Shown: positions 44,090 through 55,935, numbered from the stretch's first letter. The stretch is DNA of 64,000 nucleotides from Liopterus haemorrhoidalis (GCA_963971575.1 OZ020616.1:26578306-26642305), one strand, 5' to 3'. Numbers and translations are program-made. Notes: generated by a model not told the origin, from the letters alone.

Positions 44090-44460
44090 GATTAAAAATG
44101 CCAAAGGGGTGTAATTTTAAACAATGATATCAAAGAATTAATAATAAAAAAATATAATGACCGTAAAAAACAAATTTTGATTCTAAACAATTAAATTTGC
44201 ACCGTTCAGTAAGTAAAATAATTCATAATTTTAATAAAAAAATAGTGTAATAGCACCACCAAAACAAGGTAGACCTAGATAGACTCAATTGTTGACGAAA
44301 TATTAGACGAAGGAAATGGACCAAACATTTCTTTAACAACAATCAAACATCGTCTTAGAGAAGCTGGTTTACGGGGATGCAGACCTGCCAAGAAGCCTTT
44401 AATATCTGCCAAGATTCGAAAGGCTAGATTAGAATATGCAAAACAGCATATAAACTAGTC
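44090..44460 (+). pseudogene. Tc1-like transposase N-terminal fragment
   Basis: It begins MPKGCNFK and, after frame changes, reads PKQGRPR then VDEILDEGNGPNISLTTIKH, RLREAGLRGCRPAKKP and ISAKIRKARLEYAKQH. This is the second helix-turn-helix of Tc1/Tc3 transposases (TIKRRLxEAGLxGRxxRKKPLLS..RKARLxFAKxH), which binds the terminal repeats. The DDE catalytic domain is missing because the tRNA-family repeat begins right after. Stops are present; dead copy. Confidence 0.7.
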
Positions 44461-44462
44461 AG

Positions 44463-45520
44463 TTAAAAAATTTATGTGAAATGTGAATTTTCATGAAACA
44501 TTTCATAAGTCCGCAGGTATTTAGTAAGCGAATCATGATTATTTGGGATGCCAAAACAAATTTTATATTAAAATATTATTTTTTGTTAATTTTAATTCGA
44601 ATGCCTAATACCATTATTTAGGTTTCTAAATATGTGCAGTATTTTTTTATATAACAAGGTTCATTAAGATTTTCAAAATTGCGCCTATGACTTCCATTGG
44701 TTGTTTTAAATCATATTTCCTCTCTGATTTCTTGTATTCAATTTCAACAATTTTCACTGGTTATTAAATTTACGCTTTTAAAAATTAAATGCAACATTTA
44801 CCCAAATATAACTAGAATTTTGAAAAAATAATTTAAACAAAATAAAAATGCAAAAAATAAACAGAACAAATAAAATTGTCTCGAGACCGGTAGCGAACCA
44901 TAGTTTGCAAAAAAAAAGAAGAAAGCGAGAATGCTAACTATTACATCATGAACGCAAGCTGATTTACTGTGTTACATAAGTTATTAAATATTTTACATGG
45001 TCAAGCAAAAACACAAAAAATGCGTTATTTTCCGAAGACATAATCTGATCAAAAATTCCTGTTGTACTATTCCGGTTCACACAAATGTACATTACTTAGA
45101 ATTTTTTCAGATTTTTAGTTTAAACCATCTGGGCTACAGGGTGTGAGACAAAACTTTTTTGCACAATTTAGGCAAAAATCGCTGCAAAATAATATATTTT
45201 GAAAAAATAAAATTTTGATCGTTAATCCACGTACTAAGAGCTTTCATTTGACACCCTATTCAAAATAAAATAAAAAACTTTTTTTTTTTTGATGAGCAGA
45301 TATTTTTTTATATTTTTAGGGGGATATGTTTTTTAGATATTTTAGTATTTTTCCTATGTGCGGCTCAAAGAGTTGTATAAGCATGCCAAATTTCAACTCT
45401 CTAGGTTTAGCCGTTTGGCTACAATTTTTACCGAACAGACAGACGGACAAACAGACAGACAGACAGACGACAAAATGACGGTATAAGGGTTTTTTGGTCA
45501 TACCTACAAAACCCTAAAAA
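44463..45520 (+). mobile_element. tRNA-module interspersed repeat, copy C
   Basis: It shows the family blocks GTGAAATGTGAATTTTCA (diverged palindrome), TCCGCAGGTATTTAGTAAGC, AAATTTACGCTTTTAAAAAT, a tRNA-like module in reverse (44878-44960), GTGCGG/GTATAAGCATGCCAAATTTC, a GACA/GACG microsatellite (45437-45468) and the 3' GGTATAAGGGTTTTTTGGTC..AAAACCCTAAAAA end. Inserted in the Tc1-like element. Confidence 0.7.
44878..44960 (-). ncRNA. tRNA-like module inside repeat copy C
   Basis: On the minus strand TGATGTAATAGTTAGCATTC is D-arm-like and AACTATGGTTCGCTACCGGT is T-arm-like (B box GGTTCGCTACC). An A-rich expansion interrupts the anticodon arm. Different in sequence from the modules in copies A, B and D. 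Confidence 0.45.
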
Positions 45521-45632
45521 CCAAATTTGTATTACCAAATTTTTCATTCAATAAACAATATAATAATTTTTAAAATGTTTCTCTACTTATGGCCGATAGT
45601 GCCATATCTATATGCGCCGGAACTTACAGTAG

Positions 45633-46084
45633 AACATATATTGCTGACATGCACGAAATAAAAAAGCATAGAGTTTGTTAAATATTTAACTAAAATAAAA
45701 TATCAGGAAAAAAATCGACTGAAACAGGGCGGTTTTCTTTCTCAATCTCCGAACGAATGACATCGCTTAATTTTGATAATAATCTCGGTTGTATCATACG
45801 CTTTTTTATTTAATAAATGTTGTACTTACTAAATTCTCCTGATTCATACATACAAAAATGTATACACAGAAAAAAAAAAAACTAGCTACAAATGTGTTAA
45901 ATAGACCTCCAAGCCTAATGATGGATTAAAAAGTCACCAAGAGAATTCTGAGCATACATATGTAGCTTTACTTCGTAATGGACAAGTATATAATTATGTT
46001 ATTAAAATCATGAATAAAATGGAATAAATTAATATAAATGAATTTATATTGTCAGAAGAAGCTTACAAGAGAAATTTTCAAAGG
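45633..46084. other. Non-coding stretch, nothing recognised
   Basis: AT-rich spacer. Confidence 0.5.
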
Positions 46085-46200
46085 AAAATATTAAATAGGA
46101 GACCGAGTGAAAAATGAAAGGATGATTGAAGAAGGCTTGGAGTCAAAAATATTGCACAAGAAGGAACTGCATGAAAAATAATTACGGCGGAAACTAAAAC
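46085..46200 (+). pseudogene. LINE ORF2 extreme C-terminal fragment (weak)
   Basis: Frames give RRPSEK, then EGLGVKNIAQEGTA and AETKTL, resembling the RRRxxxxWxDDxxxLGVxNWxxxAxDRxxWRxxxxxAKT ending of some LINE ORF2 proteins. Short and frameshifted; other origins are possible. Confidence 0.4.
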
Positions 46201-46331
46201 TCTCGAAAGAAAACATACTTAGGAAAAAGGTCAATTTATGATTTTCATTAAGATTTAAATGATTGCTTTGGTATTTTATTTAACTTGATATGACAAATGC
46301 AGCTATTTTAAAAATATATGTTAAGTATAAT

Positions 46332-46506
46332 CTGTCTCAATTTGTAATACGAAACTAGATCTGGTTACTTTGGTGACTGTTGTGGTGTAAACAGACTTTG
46401 GCGTATCCGTATGAACCAATACTATGATAATATTATAAATGTATTGTCGATATACAACATAAAAAATGAACTTTTCCTGTTAGTTCCGTATTACAAAATG
46501 AGACAG
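46332..46506. mobile_element. Miniature inverted-repeat element, 175 bp
   Basis: CTGTCTCAATTTGTAATACG..AACTA on the left is inverted at the right end (TAGTTCCGTATTACAAAATG then AGACAG). ATAAT stands directly outside both ends and may be a target duplication. No coding sequence. Confidence 0.75.
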
Positions 46507-47806
46507 ATAATAGTATATTTTATGATAAGGAGATATGTTAAAATATGATAGGTTAAGTTATGTAAGATATCGCGGTATTAGACATTTAGGACTTAGAGCC
46601 TATATTATAACTCGCCAACCTGCCCAGTTTTTATGTTACATTGTTGTAAGAATGTACAGAATAAGGTTATAAAATCCAGTCTTCTTCTTCTTCTTCTATA
46701 TTTAATTTGGTTTCGGTCAGTGGTACATTAACCAGCGCATAGCATTATAAGATACAGTAACATTTTACAGTTTAATAAATTCAATCTTGTTAAGTAAAGG
46801 AACTTATTACTATAATAAATAATAACATAAAACATAAGTAACAAACTTCTACTGATTGTATCTATCATAATTAAATCTAGAATAAAATATGTACCTACGC
46901 ATTTTTTCAATCATTTAGTGTAATTAATTAACCAAAACTTCTATAGATTAAATAAAGCCAAACTAAACCGAACAAAATGTTAAAAGTAAAAAGAAACTGT
47001 GAGTTTCAAGCAAACAAGTCGCTAAAGTATCGGCAATCCGAATTACCGATTATCTTTGAAGTAATCTCGTTGCTCGCGGAAATGTCACAGCATTCGGTTC
47101 GGCGTCTCAAAGGAACAGAACACGGTAAGATAGAACACTTTCAGCTAAAGCTAAGCCGATCACGAGGCCTTTACGATTCTACCGTATAAAAACAGTAAAC
47201 AGTAAACGTCTTCTGATAGTATCAGTCGGATTAAGAGATGTCGGTATGATCGCCTTCACTCTTCACTTTTTGTTCACGGGTAACAGAATGTTGAATAATT
47301 CCAGACATGTATCGAATGAATTGAATTTAATTACTTTGTCAGATATTTAAGAACGTGGTAACTATTTTAAAACTCGAGTGTACTATTTCAAATAATTATT
47401 ATTCTTGAATAAGTTTTCAACAATAATATATTACCTTTTTTTCCAGTATTTCCTAATTAGAGTTTTAAGAGTAAATAAGCTAATTAAAAAATTTTAAACC
47501 GGGAAAGTTAACCTACAAGATATAAATAAAACTGAAGGGCTATTATCGAAAATATGTATGACAGAGTTTTAGGATTTAATATTGTAACAAAATGTCTGGG
47601 AAGGTAAATATACCAGATCAATAGATTTAATTTGCTGTTTAATACTGTCCTAATCAGTAAAGTACGTATGCTAAAAACTGACTTCGATGGCAAGAGCAGA
47701 TACTAACAACAACAAAAAATCTTTTCCTATGTACCTATGATTTATATTCAAAATAAAAATATAATACCCACACGCTACATTCATTACATTCTTTAATTTG
47801 AAATTA
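46507..47806. other. Non-coding stretch, nothing recognised
   Basis: CTT trinucleotides near 46682-46697 may be a LINE tail. The small open frame at 46977-47189 has no recognisable motif and no supporting context, so it is not called as a gene. Confidence 0.45.
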
Positions 47807-47814
47807 GTTGTAAT

Positions 47815-48584
47815 CAGTGGCGTGGCATCCATGGAAACAAGGGATGCACTGCTTCCCTTGCTCAATCAGCCAGAAAAATCTTTAGTTAAAAAATAATTTA
47901 TTAATTTATTTCGTATTTGTTATAGTAGAATATGGTTATAATAATTACTTTAGTTAGTCATATCTATAAAGTATAAATAACTGCTGGATGCAGCCTTATT
48001 TTGTGCAATAATCCCCGTCTTAATAAGACAGGGAGAGCATTTACGCGCTAGAACGGGTTACGTAGAGTACGCAACGCCAGGGCGTTTGATATAAGCTTGT
48101 TTAGAAGTGCACTGAAAGTCAGCTTATTTGAGTTCACCGGCGGTGTTTATGGTATCTCGGCTGAGTCAGAGTCTTCTGCATTTCATGCAGCCCACCGGTC
48201 TACGGTCGCTTAGAAGCTTTTTTTACGCACGCACGGGTTATTTTTGTGTTATCTTCTTTTATTATTAATATTTATATCTATTTTCTTTATGGACGGATCT
48301 CCGAATTAGAATAAAAAAAAAAAAATTATGCACATTTATTAATTTCAGGGTTTAATAAATGACTTCGATAAATTCAGACGTAATTTTGAATTAACAAAAA
48401 CTTTTTTTGCTGCTTTAAAATTACTTATTGACAACAGTAGATCTTCATCTGAATCTTAAAAGCCTTGGAAACTGACATTAAAAAACTGGAGTACAGCCGA
48501 CCCTTGCCATTCGGGAGAATATTTTTGCCTACATGTATGTGTTTTCACTGCATCCCTTAATCAGAAAGTCACGCCACGCCACTG
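47815..48584. mobile_element. Non-autonomous hAT element, 770 bp, with perfect 8 bp duplication
   Basis: The left end CAGTGGCGTGGCATCC and right end CACGCCACGCCACTG are inverted; GTTGTAAT is duplicated exactly at 47807-47814 and 48585-48592. GGGATGCACTGC and CACTGCATCCC form an inner inverted pair. The second copy at 13511 shares most internal blocks, so this is a family of derivatives of one master. No transposase coding. The perfect duplication indicates the younger copy. Confidence 0.9.
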
Positions 48585-48599
48585 GTTGTAATTTTGATT

Positions 48600-49140
48600 T
48601 TATTTTCTTTTTAGTGTTTTGTAGGTATGACAAAAAAAACCTTATAACGTCATTAATATATCTGTCTATCTGTACGATAGTAGCCCAATGGCTGAACATT
48701 GAAACACATAAAGTTGAAATTTGGCATGCTTATACAATTCTTTCACACACATATAGGAAAATTATAGAGACTTCAAAAAAATACATCGCAGAATAATAAA
48801 CAAATATGTATTAAATAAAAAAATAAATATATTTTTTACAAAATTTCGAGTTTGATATCAAATGAAACCTCTTAATCCGAGATACAAACACCTTTTATAT
48901 TTTTGAAAAATCGTTGTTTTTTTTTTAATTGCATTTTCAACAAAAATATATCAAAAAACATTTGTTCTTTACCATATTTCCCAGAAGGGTTGATCTGAAA
49001 ATGTACTAAAAATATACTGTTCCGCACCCTTTAACCCAAAAGTGTTAAACTAAAAATCTAAAAAAAAAATCAAATAATCTACCTGATATTATCTGTATCG
49101 AAAACTAACAAAAGGAATTTTTGAGCAGATTGCGTTTTTT
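48600..49140 (-). mobile_element. tRNA-module repeat family, copy F, diverged and truncated
   Basis: In reverse orientation it begins with the family 3' end (TTTTGTAGGTATGACAAAAA..CCTTATA), a short CTGTCTATCTGT microsatellite, GAAATTTGGCATGCTTATAC and, further, ATCAAATGAAACCTCTTAAT. The 5' half with the tRNA module is missing. It adjoins the right target site of the hAT element. Confidence 0.6.
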
Positions 49141-49336
49141 GAAAATATTACAGTTATTTTGTTTTTGACAAATTTAATTATTTTTTTAATTCATGGCAAA
49201 GGTGTATGGTTGTTTTGAAATTAAAAGTATGATTAAAATACTTCAAAATAAATAAAATAGCCCCTTGGCAAATAACACATTGTTAATAGTGATATATACG
49301 TTTTTGAAGGTTCTGTTATCTCTGTATATACAGGTA
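49141..49336. other. Non-coding spacer
   Basis: Nothing recognised. Confidence 0.5.
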
Positions 49337-49843
49337 AGCTGCATTCAGAGTTTCCAAATTATACGTACAATTTAGAACTATAATCAAGTATTATATTTAT
49401 ACTTAGGAGAGCATTCATACATACCAAATTATAATTATGATTAGTAAGTGCTACCATCTGTTGTTACAAACAAAAATTACTATTTCATGGACCCACAATC
49501 TACGTTTTTAACCTTATTTCAATTTTAAATATGCTAAAATGGTCACAGTTTTTCATCTACGACTTATTTAGGCAGTTATATGATCCATAATTATAGTTTT
49601 TTGCATGTCGTATCTATTTTGACTTTCAAATTTACTTATAGGTTAGTTTCTGTCTCTTTCTCGCTAAGTGTAAATCATAAGTATAAGTATAAGCATGAAG
49701 TTTGCAAACTTTTAAATTATACTTATAATTAAGACACTTAAGTACGTTAGTGTGAATGGTTACGTAGGAGGCAGTACGACAAACTTCTAAGTACAAATCT
49801 AAATCATAAGTATAATTATAATTAGGGAAGTGTGAATGCAGCT
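49337..49843. mobile_element. Miniature inverted-repeat element, 507 bp, GTA duplication
   Basis: The ends AGCTGCATTCA and TGAATGCAGCT are perfect inverted repeats, and GTA lies on both sides (49334-49336, 49844-49846). Subterminal parts carry many TTATAATTATAAGTATAA-like words in both orientations. A 3 bp duplication would suit PIF/Harbinger-type elements. No coding sequence. Confidence 0.7.
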
Positions 49844-51102
49844 GTACTCATTTTAAGTAATAAATACTTGAGGCTGAGTCGACTCCAGAGCTCACTGCAA
49901 ATGAATAATAATAATAATTTCTTATTAATTTAATGAAGACTGAGATACAAAGGAAATGCATAAAAAATCGCTGAGATTTTTTAATTTAAATTTTATTCTG
50001 ACAAAATTTTCGCAAATTATTTAAATTTATTTTAAAAAATAAATCAAAGCTCTTAGTACTTAAATAACGAATAAAAATTATTATCAAAAAAACCGTTGAT
50101 TTGATATGATACACATCCAGCATTCTGTTGGTTTCTTACTCTTACTAAATACCTACAAAATCCTGAAATATTTTTTGTTTATGTAATTTTTATATATGTA
50201 GATCGAATATGGTATTAAGCTTATGCTATCAAATTTAATAACGCATTGAGAAAACGAAAATTAAGGAAATGTTACTTTTACAAGCATTTACTTTGTCCTG
50301 GACTGCACTAAGGTTTATTGACTGCACTTAATTGTTTTAGGTGGTATAGCATTGTTTGGCCGCATTCAAAGCATGGTAAATACTTTAAGATGAAAATATC
50401 CGAGCACTGTACACAAAATATCACACAGAAAATGACAGGCGTGATGTCTAACGATTACAATGGGTATAGGACGCGTGAAGACATCATATTGGTAAAGTGG
50501 ATCTGGGAGGAGATTTAAATTTGTAGAAATCATATTTTGCAATATTATCCTTGACCGCGATTTTCTTTCAACCACTTAACAAGAAGATATAGATGTCTTT
50601 AATCTTTAAACAATATACACAGCAGTGAATATCTGTTGATCTAGCCTTTTGTTTGATATTGTAAGGTTTTCGAGTTTTTAAAACAAAACCACAGAATTTT
50701 CCAGGAGATAAAATTTATTTACACTCAAAATATACTTATATTTTTGTAGTATACGGAATAGTTACAACACTTTTTGCCCGGAGGCACAAACTGTCCGTTT
50801 ACTTACCTGAGCAAGTACCAAAACCGACTGACTACATAAAAACTTCTCGTTACCAAGTAAACTCGGTTCGATTGTTACAATGTTCCATGTTTTTCTAAAG
50901 ACTTCTAGATTGTTCCATGGTTTCCATGGATATGACATACTAAAACTTTCCAGATTAATCCACAAATTTCCACTATAGATATTACCATCATTTTGTTTTT
51001 TGTTCAAGAACGAAAACGAAAATGGAAATATTCAATACCGGTTTAACCGGTTTTCCATATTCTCTAGTTTATAATTTGATTAATACTTATTAGCAGCATA
51101 CT
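49844..51102. other. Non-coding stretch, nothing recognised
   Basis: TACCTACAAAATCCTGAAAT at 50148-50167 resembles the 3' tip of the tRNA-module family. Nothing else was recognised. Confidence 0.45.
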
Positions 51103-52465
51103 TAAAAAACCGCATACAGAAAATCCGCAAACAGAAAAAAACGCACACAGAAAAATACGCACATGGAAAATGTTGAGTGCTGCACGAATATTTGATTTCT
51201 TCTTTAGACTTGGAATAATTTTTTAATTTATTCAAGAAATCGTGCATTTCACACGCCTACTTAAATTTGTGTGAATGTTTTCTTTTTGATGATGTTCTGC
51301 AAAACAATATTCCCACTATTGAGCTTTTATTTAAAAACTCAATAAATAATTCTTCTTGGACTTTGATGAAATGTTTTGTAATTTATTTATATATTTTTTT
51401 TACATGTCAAATCAATATTATTATATTTACATCTGTTAATATTCTGTTGCTTAGCAAAAAGCATAGCACACTTTTTACAAAAAATACATACAATTATTAT
51501 AAAAGACGAACGTAACATGACGTAACAGAAAATATTGCACATAGACAAAGTTTATAACCTGTTAATGATATAATAGAATTTTGTACATCATACATGGAAT
51601 GATATTCATCTCCCTCGAGTGTGAAAGTTTAGATGCACGAGCCTTGGCGAGTGATGAAAATTAGTGTAGTTATAAGTAGAGCCCTGCAAATCCGCGGATA
51701 TACGCCAATTTTCTGCGGATGTGGATAATTTATTATTTAAATCGTGCGGATGCAGATTATATATCCTATCCGTTTATCCGCAATATCCGCGTGAACATAA
51801 AATCTTCGGTTGGAAGCCTCTTCTTACGGAAGACGCGATTAGAACCCCAAAAATGTATCACTGGCATTTGTATTGTGCTTATGGCAAGAGTGAAATAATA
51901 ATACGTTACGGCACTTTTTATTTTTTTAACTCTTCCCATACTACTTTACGCTTACTTAAATAGTTAAAAATAATAGAGTTTATATAACACTCGTAGATAC
52001 AACAATTTCTTTGGATTTATTGGCAGTATATTAATTTAAAAATAAAAATGTTATGTATCGACTTATTTTGCATTTTTGGAAAAAATAACCATGGTAATTT
52101 GCCATATTTAAAAACATATGAAGCTCGTAACAAATTTAAAAAAATAAAAATTCCTTAAAATTCTTTTAATAATAAGATGAATTTAGTTTAATTATTAAGA
52201 ACATATTTTTTTTAATTTGCTAATCTTATAATCTATATAATCTCAGTACGCCATTAGATAGAAAACATATTTGTGTACGTATTTTTCTGTGTGCGTATTT
52301 TTCTGTGTGCGGATTTTCTGCGTGCGGTTTTTTCCATGTGCGTATTTTTCTGTGTGCGGTTTTTTCCTTGTGGGTATTTTCCATGTGCTTTTTTTTTCAT
52401 GTGCGGTTTTATTACTGTGCAGTTTTTTCTGTGCGCAATTTTCCTGCGCGGTTTTTTCACGGAAT
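51103..52465. repeat. Minisatellite foldback: inverted GCGTATTTTTCTGTGT arrays
   Basis: The left array (51103-51168, ACCGCATACAGAAAATCCGC and further units) and the right array (52271-52462, GTGCGTATTTTTCTGTGTGC and further units) are inverted relative to each other, with a 13-16 bp unit. About 1.1 kb separates them. The right array accounts for two long cysteine/phenylalanine-rich frames, which are not genes. Confidence 0.6.
51681..51800. repeat. GCGGAT-rich palindromic block, hAT-end-like
   Basis: GAGCCCTGCAAATCCGCGGA starts a block with repeated GCGGATGTGG, GCGGATGCAG and inverted ATCCGC words, ending in AATATCCGCG. Such ends are common in hAT miniature elements, but no partner end or duplication was found. 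Confidence 0.45.
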
Positions 52466-52700
52466 CGTTTATAATGTCTAAGCAGAACTAAAAAGGATTT
52501 TTGTTTTCTCAAGTTGTAAGGAGTTTCATAGTTATTTTATGTTTCATGTGAGTAGCCAAAATCTAAATGTAATAAACCTGTAGAGAAGATAGAAAAGGAC
52601 TAGCATATATTTGCAAAAATGAATGACCTGCTGATAAAAGAACCCCGTAACGGTTATCCAAATTATAGGTACCAAGCTGGTCCCCTCATTACCAAAAAAT
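52466..52700. other. Non-coding spacer
   Basis: Nothing recognised. Confidence 0.5.
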
Positions 52701-52982
52701 TGATGTGAAGTGTGAATATTCACACATTTCATGGTTTCGCAGGTATATAATAAGTGAAGGCGATATGCTGAGTGTGTAGGACAAATTTTACTTTGTAGTA
52801 ATCACGGCAAAATGAACGATATTTTTAAAATAATTTATCGTGTGTTAATCATATAATAAGACTGGTTATTAAATTTACGCTCATAAAAATTAAATACAAC
52901 ATTTGTCAAAATATAACTAGAATTTTGACAAAATAATTTGAACATAATAAAAATGCAAAAAAAAAACAGAAAAAATAAAATT

Positions 52983-53070
52983 CACTCCGTACTCGAACTC
53001 GAAACCCTTCGTTTTCCAGCCAGTTTAAGAGCGCTCTAACGCATGTAGCCATCGCACGCCATGCATGTGA
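52983..53070 (-). ncRNA. tRNA-like module inside repeat copy D
   Basis: On the minus strand GCGATGGCTACATGCGTTAG is A-box-like and GGGTTTCGAGTTCGAGTA is B-box-like. Same type as copy B but with several substitutions and a shorter anticodon region. Confidence 0.5.
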
Positions 53071-53537
53071 GTGTCTTACATTGGTATAACTTTTGTACTT
53101 TGTGAACCAAAAACCACAAAAAATGCGTTATTTTCCAAAAACATAATCTGATCAAAAATTCCTGTTGTACTATTTCGGTTCACACCAATATACATTACTT
53201 AGAATTTTTTTAGATTTTTAGTTTAAACCATCTGGGCTACAGGGTGTAGGACAAAATTTTTTTTGCACATTTTTGGCAAAAATCGCCTCAAAATAATTTA
53301 TTTTGCAAAAATAAAAATTTGATCGTTAATCCACGTACTAAGGGCTTTCATTTGATACCCTACTCAGAATTTAAAAAAAATATTTTTGTTTTCGATGAGC
53401 ACATATTTGTTTATATTTTTAGGGGGGTATGTTTTTTAGATGTTTTAGTATTTTTCCTATGTGCGGGTCAAAGAGTTGTATAAGCATGCCAAATTTCAAC
53501 TCTCTAGGTTTAGCCGTTTGGCTACAATTTTTACCGA

Positions 53538-53538
<1 letters not shown>

Positions 53539-53579
<41 letters not shown>
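53539..53579 (+). repeat. (GACA)n microsatellite
   Basis: About ten GACA units at the fixed 3' position seen in all family copies; unit number differs between copies (24946, 45437, 53539). Confidence 0.9.
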
Positions 53580-53630
53580 GACAAAATGACGGTATAAGGG
53601 TTTTTTGGTCATACCTACAAAACCCTAAAA

Positions 53631-55804
53631 ATGACCGGACAAGCCGCATGGAATTACTAGTCGTCTCAAGATGTTTTAAATGAATATTACAGTGTTAGAA
53701 AACACAACTACGGTATAATAGAATCTTTATTTTCACTTCATTTGAGAAACACTGATGTTTTCAGAAGTTCGAGTATTAAGTCAACTAGAAAGAAAATTAA
53801 CAATTTCATATTTTTAAATACCTACAGTATAGTGTGCAATTACAGATACATAATTTATTTCTTTGATAACAATTTGTACGTCGTTTTATAAAAGAAGTTG
53901 ACGATAAATTTTATTCTATTTAAAATAATGATATAATATAACCGTCAACATAATGTTGTTGATTACATAGAAAGTAGATCATATAATGTGAAAATCGTTC
54001 TACCATGTCACTGCAAGGAATTCAAAGTATTTTTATCTGAATGAGAAGATATGTCTATTTTCTGTTACCGTTATGTATTGTTATTTCGAAATGGCCAATT
54101 TGAAATATCTGTAATTACATCTTGTGAGTTATCCCCATTTGCATATAGACAAATGTAGAGCAAACGGTTTTATATTAGAAAGGAAATGCTTTAGTATTAG
54201 TAATGATTTCCAAATACCTGCACTATTTAGAATTTAAATGAACATAATGTAAATGTAATTGCCGTTTCGATCAAATTTAAATTTCTATGCACTGTAGGTA
54301 TTCTGTTATTTGTGTATAGTTTTAACAGTTCGAAATGTTAAATAAAATTACCCGGTAAATTTAGAAAAATATAAATTATTTTATAACGAACTGTTGTAGT
54401 ATCTTTGATAGCACATCTATATCAGATAGCACATATCTGCAGATATTCGACACCTTTGTTGCCACTGCACCAGATCAAAATGCAGTATCTTCTCTCGTTT
54501 CCTGCCTTTGAACGGCATCAGTTACATCAGTATATACAGTCAGGGAAAATTAAGTGGACAATACTTACCTGTTACCAAAATTAGGACCTGATGTATAAAT
54601 ATTTACTGTTAGTTTTAGTTTTAAATAAGAGATGGCGCCAACAGCATGTTTGTGGATAATACTAACTGGATTTCTAATAAGAGCTAGTACAACAATACTA
54701 TTTTTAATAAACAAATGTTCTTGCATCATATGTATGTTTTGTGTATAAAATATGTTGAAAACTTATATTATAGATATACTTTAATATTTCAACTTGTTTG
54801 GTTCTAGATCGTTGTCGTACATCAAACCACTGCCTTATTGCAATTCTCAATATTTTTCTAAATTGTACTGTACAACAATCATTATGTATTTGCATATTTA
54901 TCTTCAATTATTTTGAGGGTATTTTAATAAAATATTAGATGTAAACAAAAATGACAAAGTTTACAAAAAGACAAAGTTTTGTTTTGTTTTTGATTTCTTA
55001 TTGAATCATAATTATCTAATTTATCATAGTACTCAACTATTTGAAAGCAATGAAAAAATTATAATTTAAATGTTTAGATCGAAAGATACTACACACTTAC
55101 CCTTTTGCTTTAGCTAGCGTATTTAAAGGAAGTTAGTCTTAATTTTTTGAAAACTAAGAACAGGACTGAATGATAACGGTTGATTAAATGATGCGTGCAA
55201 CAGAGTATTACATGGTAAAACTTACGTATGTGCGTCCGTACTATTACGAATGCCGTAGGGCGTATTTATGTCAATAGGAACGTTATGTCTTACATAGATA
55301 CTAACACAAAGCTAGGCAGAGACTACATAGAATGGAGCAGAACAGTTATCGTGCTCCAGTTTATTACTACAGTGATGGCTTGAGTCAACTATAATATTTG
55401 TTAATTAAGTTATGTCTAAAAAACCAAATGTCAATTTCCTGTCAGTAACTACCCATATGTTAGACTTGACCATTATTATAAATATAAGAACATTGATATA
55501 TTGATTTTTAAATAAGATTTTATTATTTTATTTCTAAATGTTACGAGCATGGGCTATAAAGAAAGCAACACATTATGGATTAATTATTCTTAAGTAATAT
55601 ACGTTCCTGAAGCATAGGGCCTCTAAACTAAGTCGTTATCTCACGCTGGTTTTAGTTAAAGTTTTTATTTCCGATCAACTCTTACCATTGTCTGCCATCT
55701 CATATTAGATTCATCTTTTAATTTAAATTTATTAAATAATATAATACTAATTAAATAATATAAGACGTTAAACAATATATATTCTTAAGAATATTTAGAA
55801 AATG
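53631..55804. other. Non-coding stretch, nothing recognised
   Basis: AT-rich. ATATACAGTCAGGGAAAATT near 54532 could be a solo mariner-type end but has no partner. Confidence 0.45.
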
Positions 55805-55935
55805 AACTGCATATGTATGTCAAATGCCAAATCTCTAAGTTCAGACCCTTGACCACAATTTACGAATATACAGACAGACAGAAACATAAGACAGTTTAAG
55901 GGTTTCTTGCTTATATATATGAAACCTTAAAAATA
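55805..55935 (+). mobile_element. tRNA-module repeat family, 3' fragment G
   Basis: It keeps ATGCCAAATCTCTAAGTTCA, a GACAGACAG run, TAAGGGTTTCTTGCTTATAT and AAACCTTAAAAAT, i.e. the last 130 bp of the family, diverged. Confidence 0.6.

Larger units (their letters stand above)
43812..45632 (+). mobile_element. Tc1-like transposon remnant with minisatellite ends
   Basis: The left side 43870-43922 (CATAAGTAGAGAATATAACT) and right side 45546-45600 (minus strand CCATAAGTAGAGAAACATTT) are inverted, and each has an outer block of GCGACC/GCGCAT-containing words. Inside is the first third of a Tc1 transposase (about 44090-44460). The rest is replaced by tRNA-family repeat copy C (44463-45520). Only the terminal region survives right of that insert. 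Confidence 0.6.
52701..53630 (+). mobile_element. tRNA-module interspersed repeat, copy D
   Basis: The cleanest copy: TTGATGTGAAGTGTGAATAT with the TGTGAATATTCACA palindrome, GGCGATATGCTGAGTG, a reverse tRNA-like module (52983-53070), ACCATCTGGGCTACAGGG, GGGTCAAAGAGTTGTATAAG, CATGCCAAATTTCAACTC, a GACA run of about 10 units and the hairpin 3' end. Nearly collinear with copy B. Confidence 0.75.

Noticed and set aside
46977..47189. 70-codon plus-strand frame considered as a small host gene
   Set aside because: No recognisable domain, no splice or promoter context, and length expected by chance in 64 kb.
52243..52512. Long Lys/Thr- and Cys/Phe-rich frames on both strands
   Set aside because: They are translations of the GCGTATTTTTCTGTGT minisatellite in different frames.
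9534..53070. tRNA-like modules considered as working tRNA genes
   Set aside because: A and B boxes are recognisable, but acceptor stems do not pair and anticodon arms carry insertions; they lie inside repeats.
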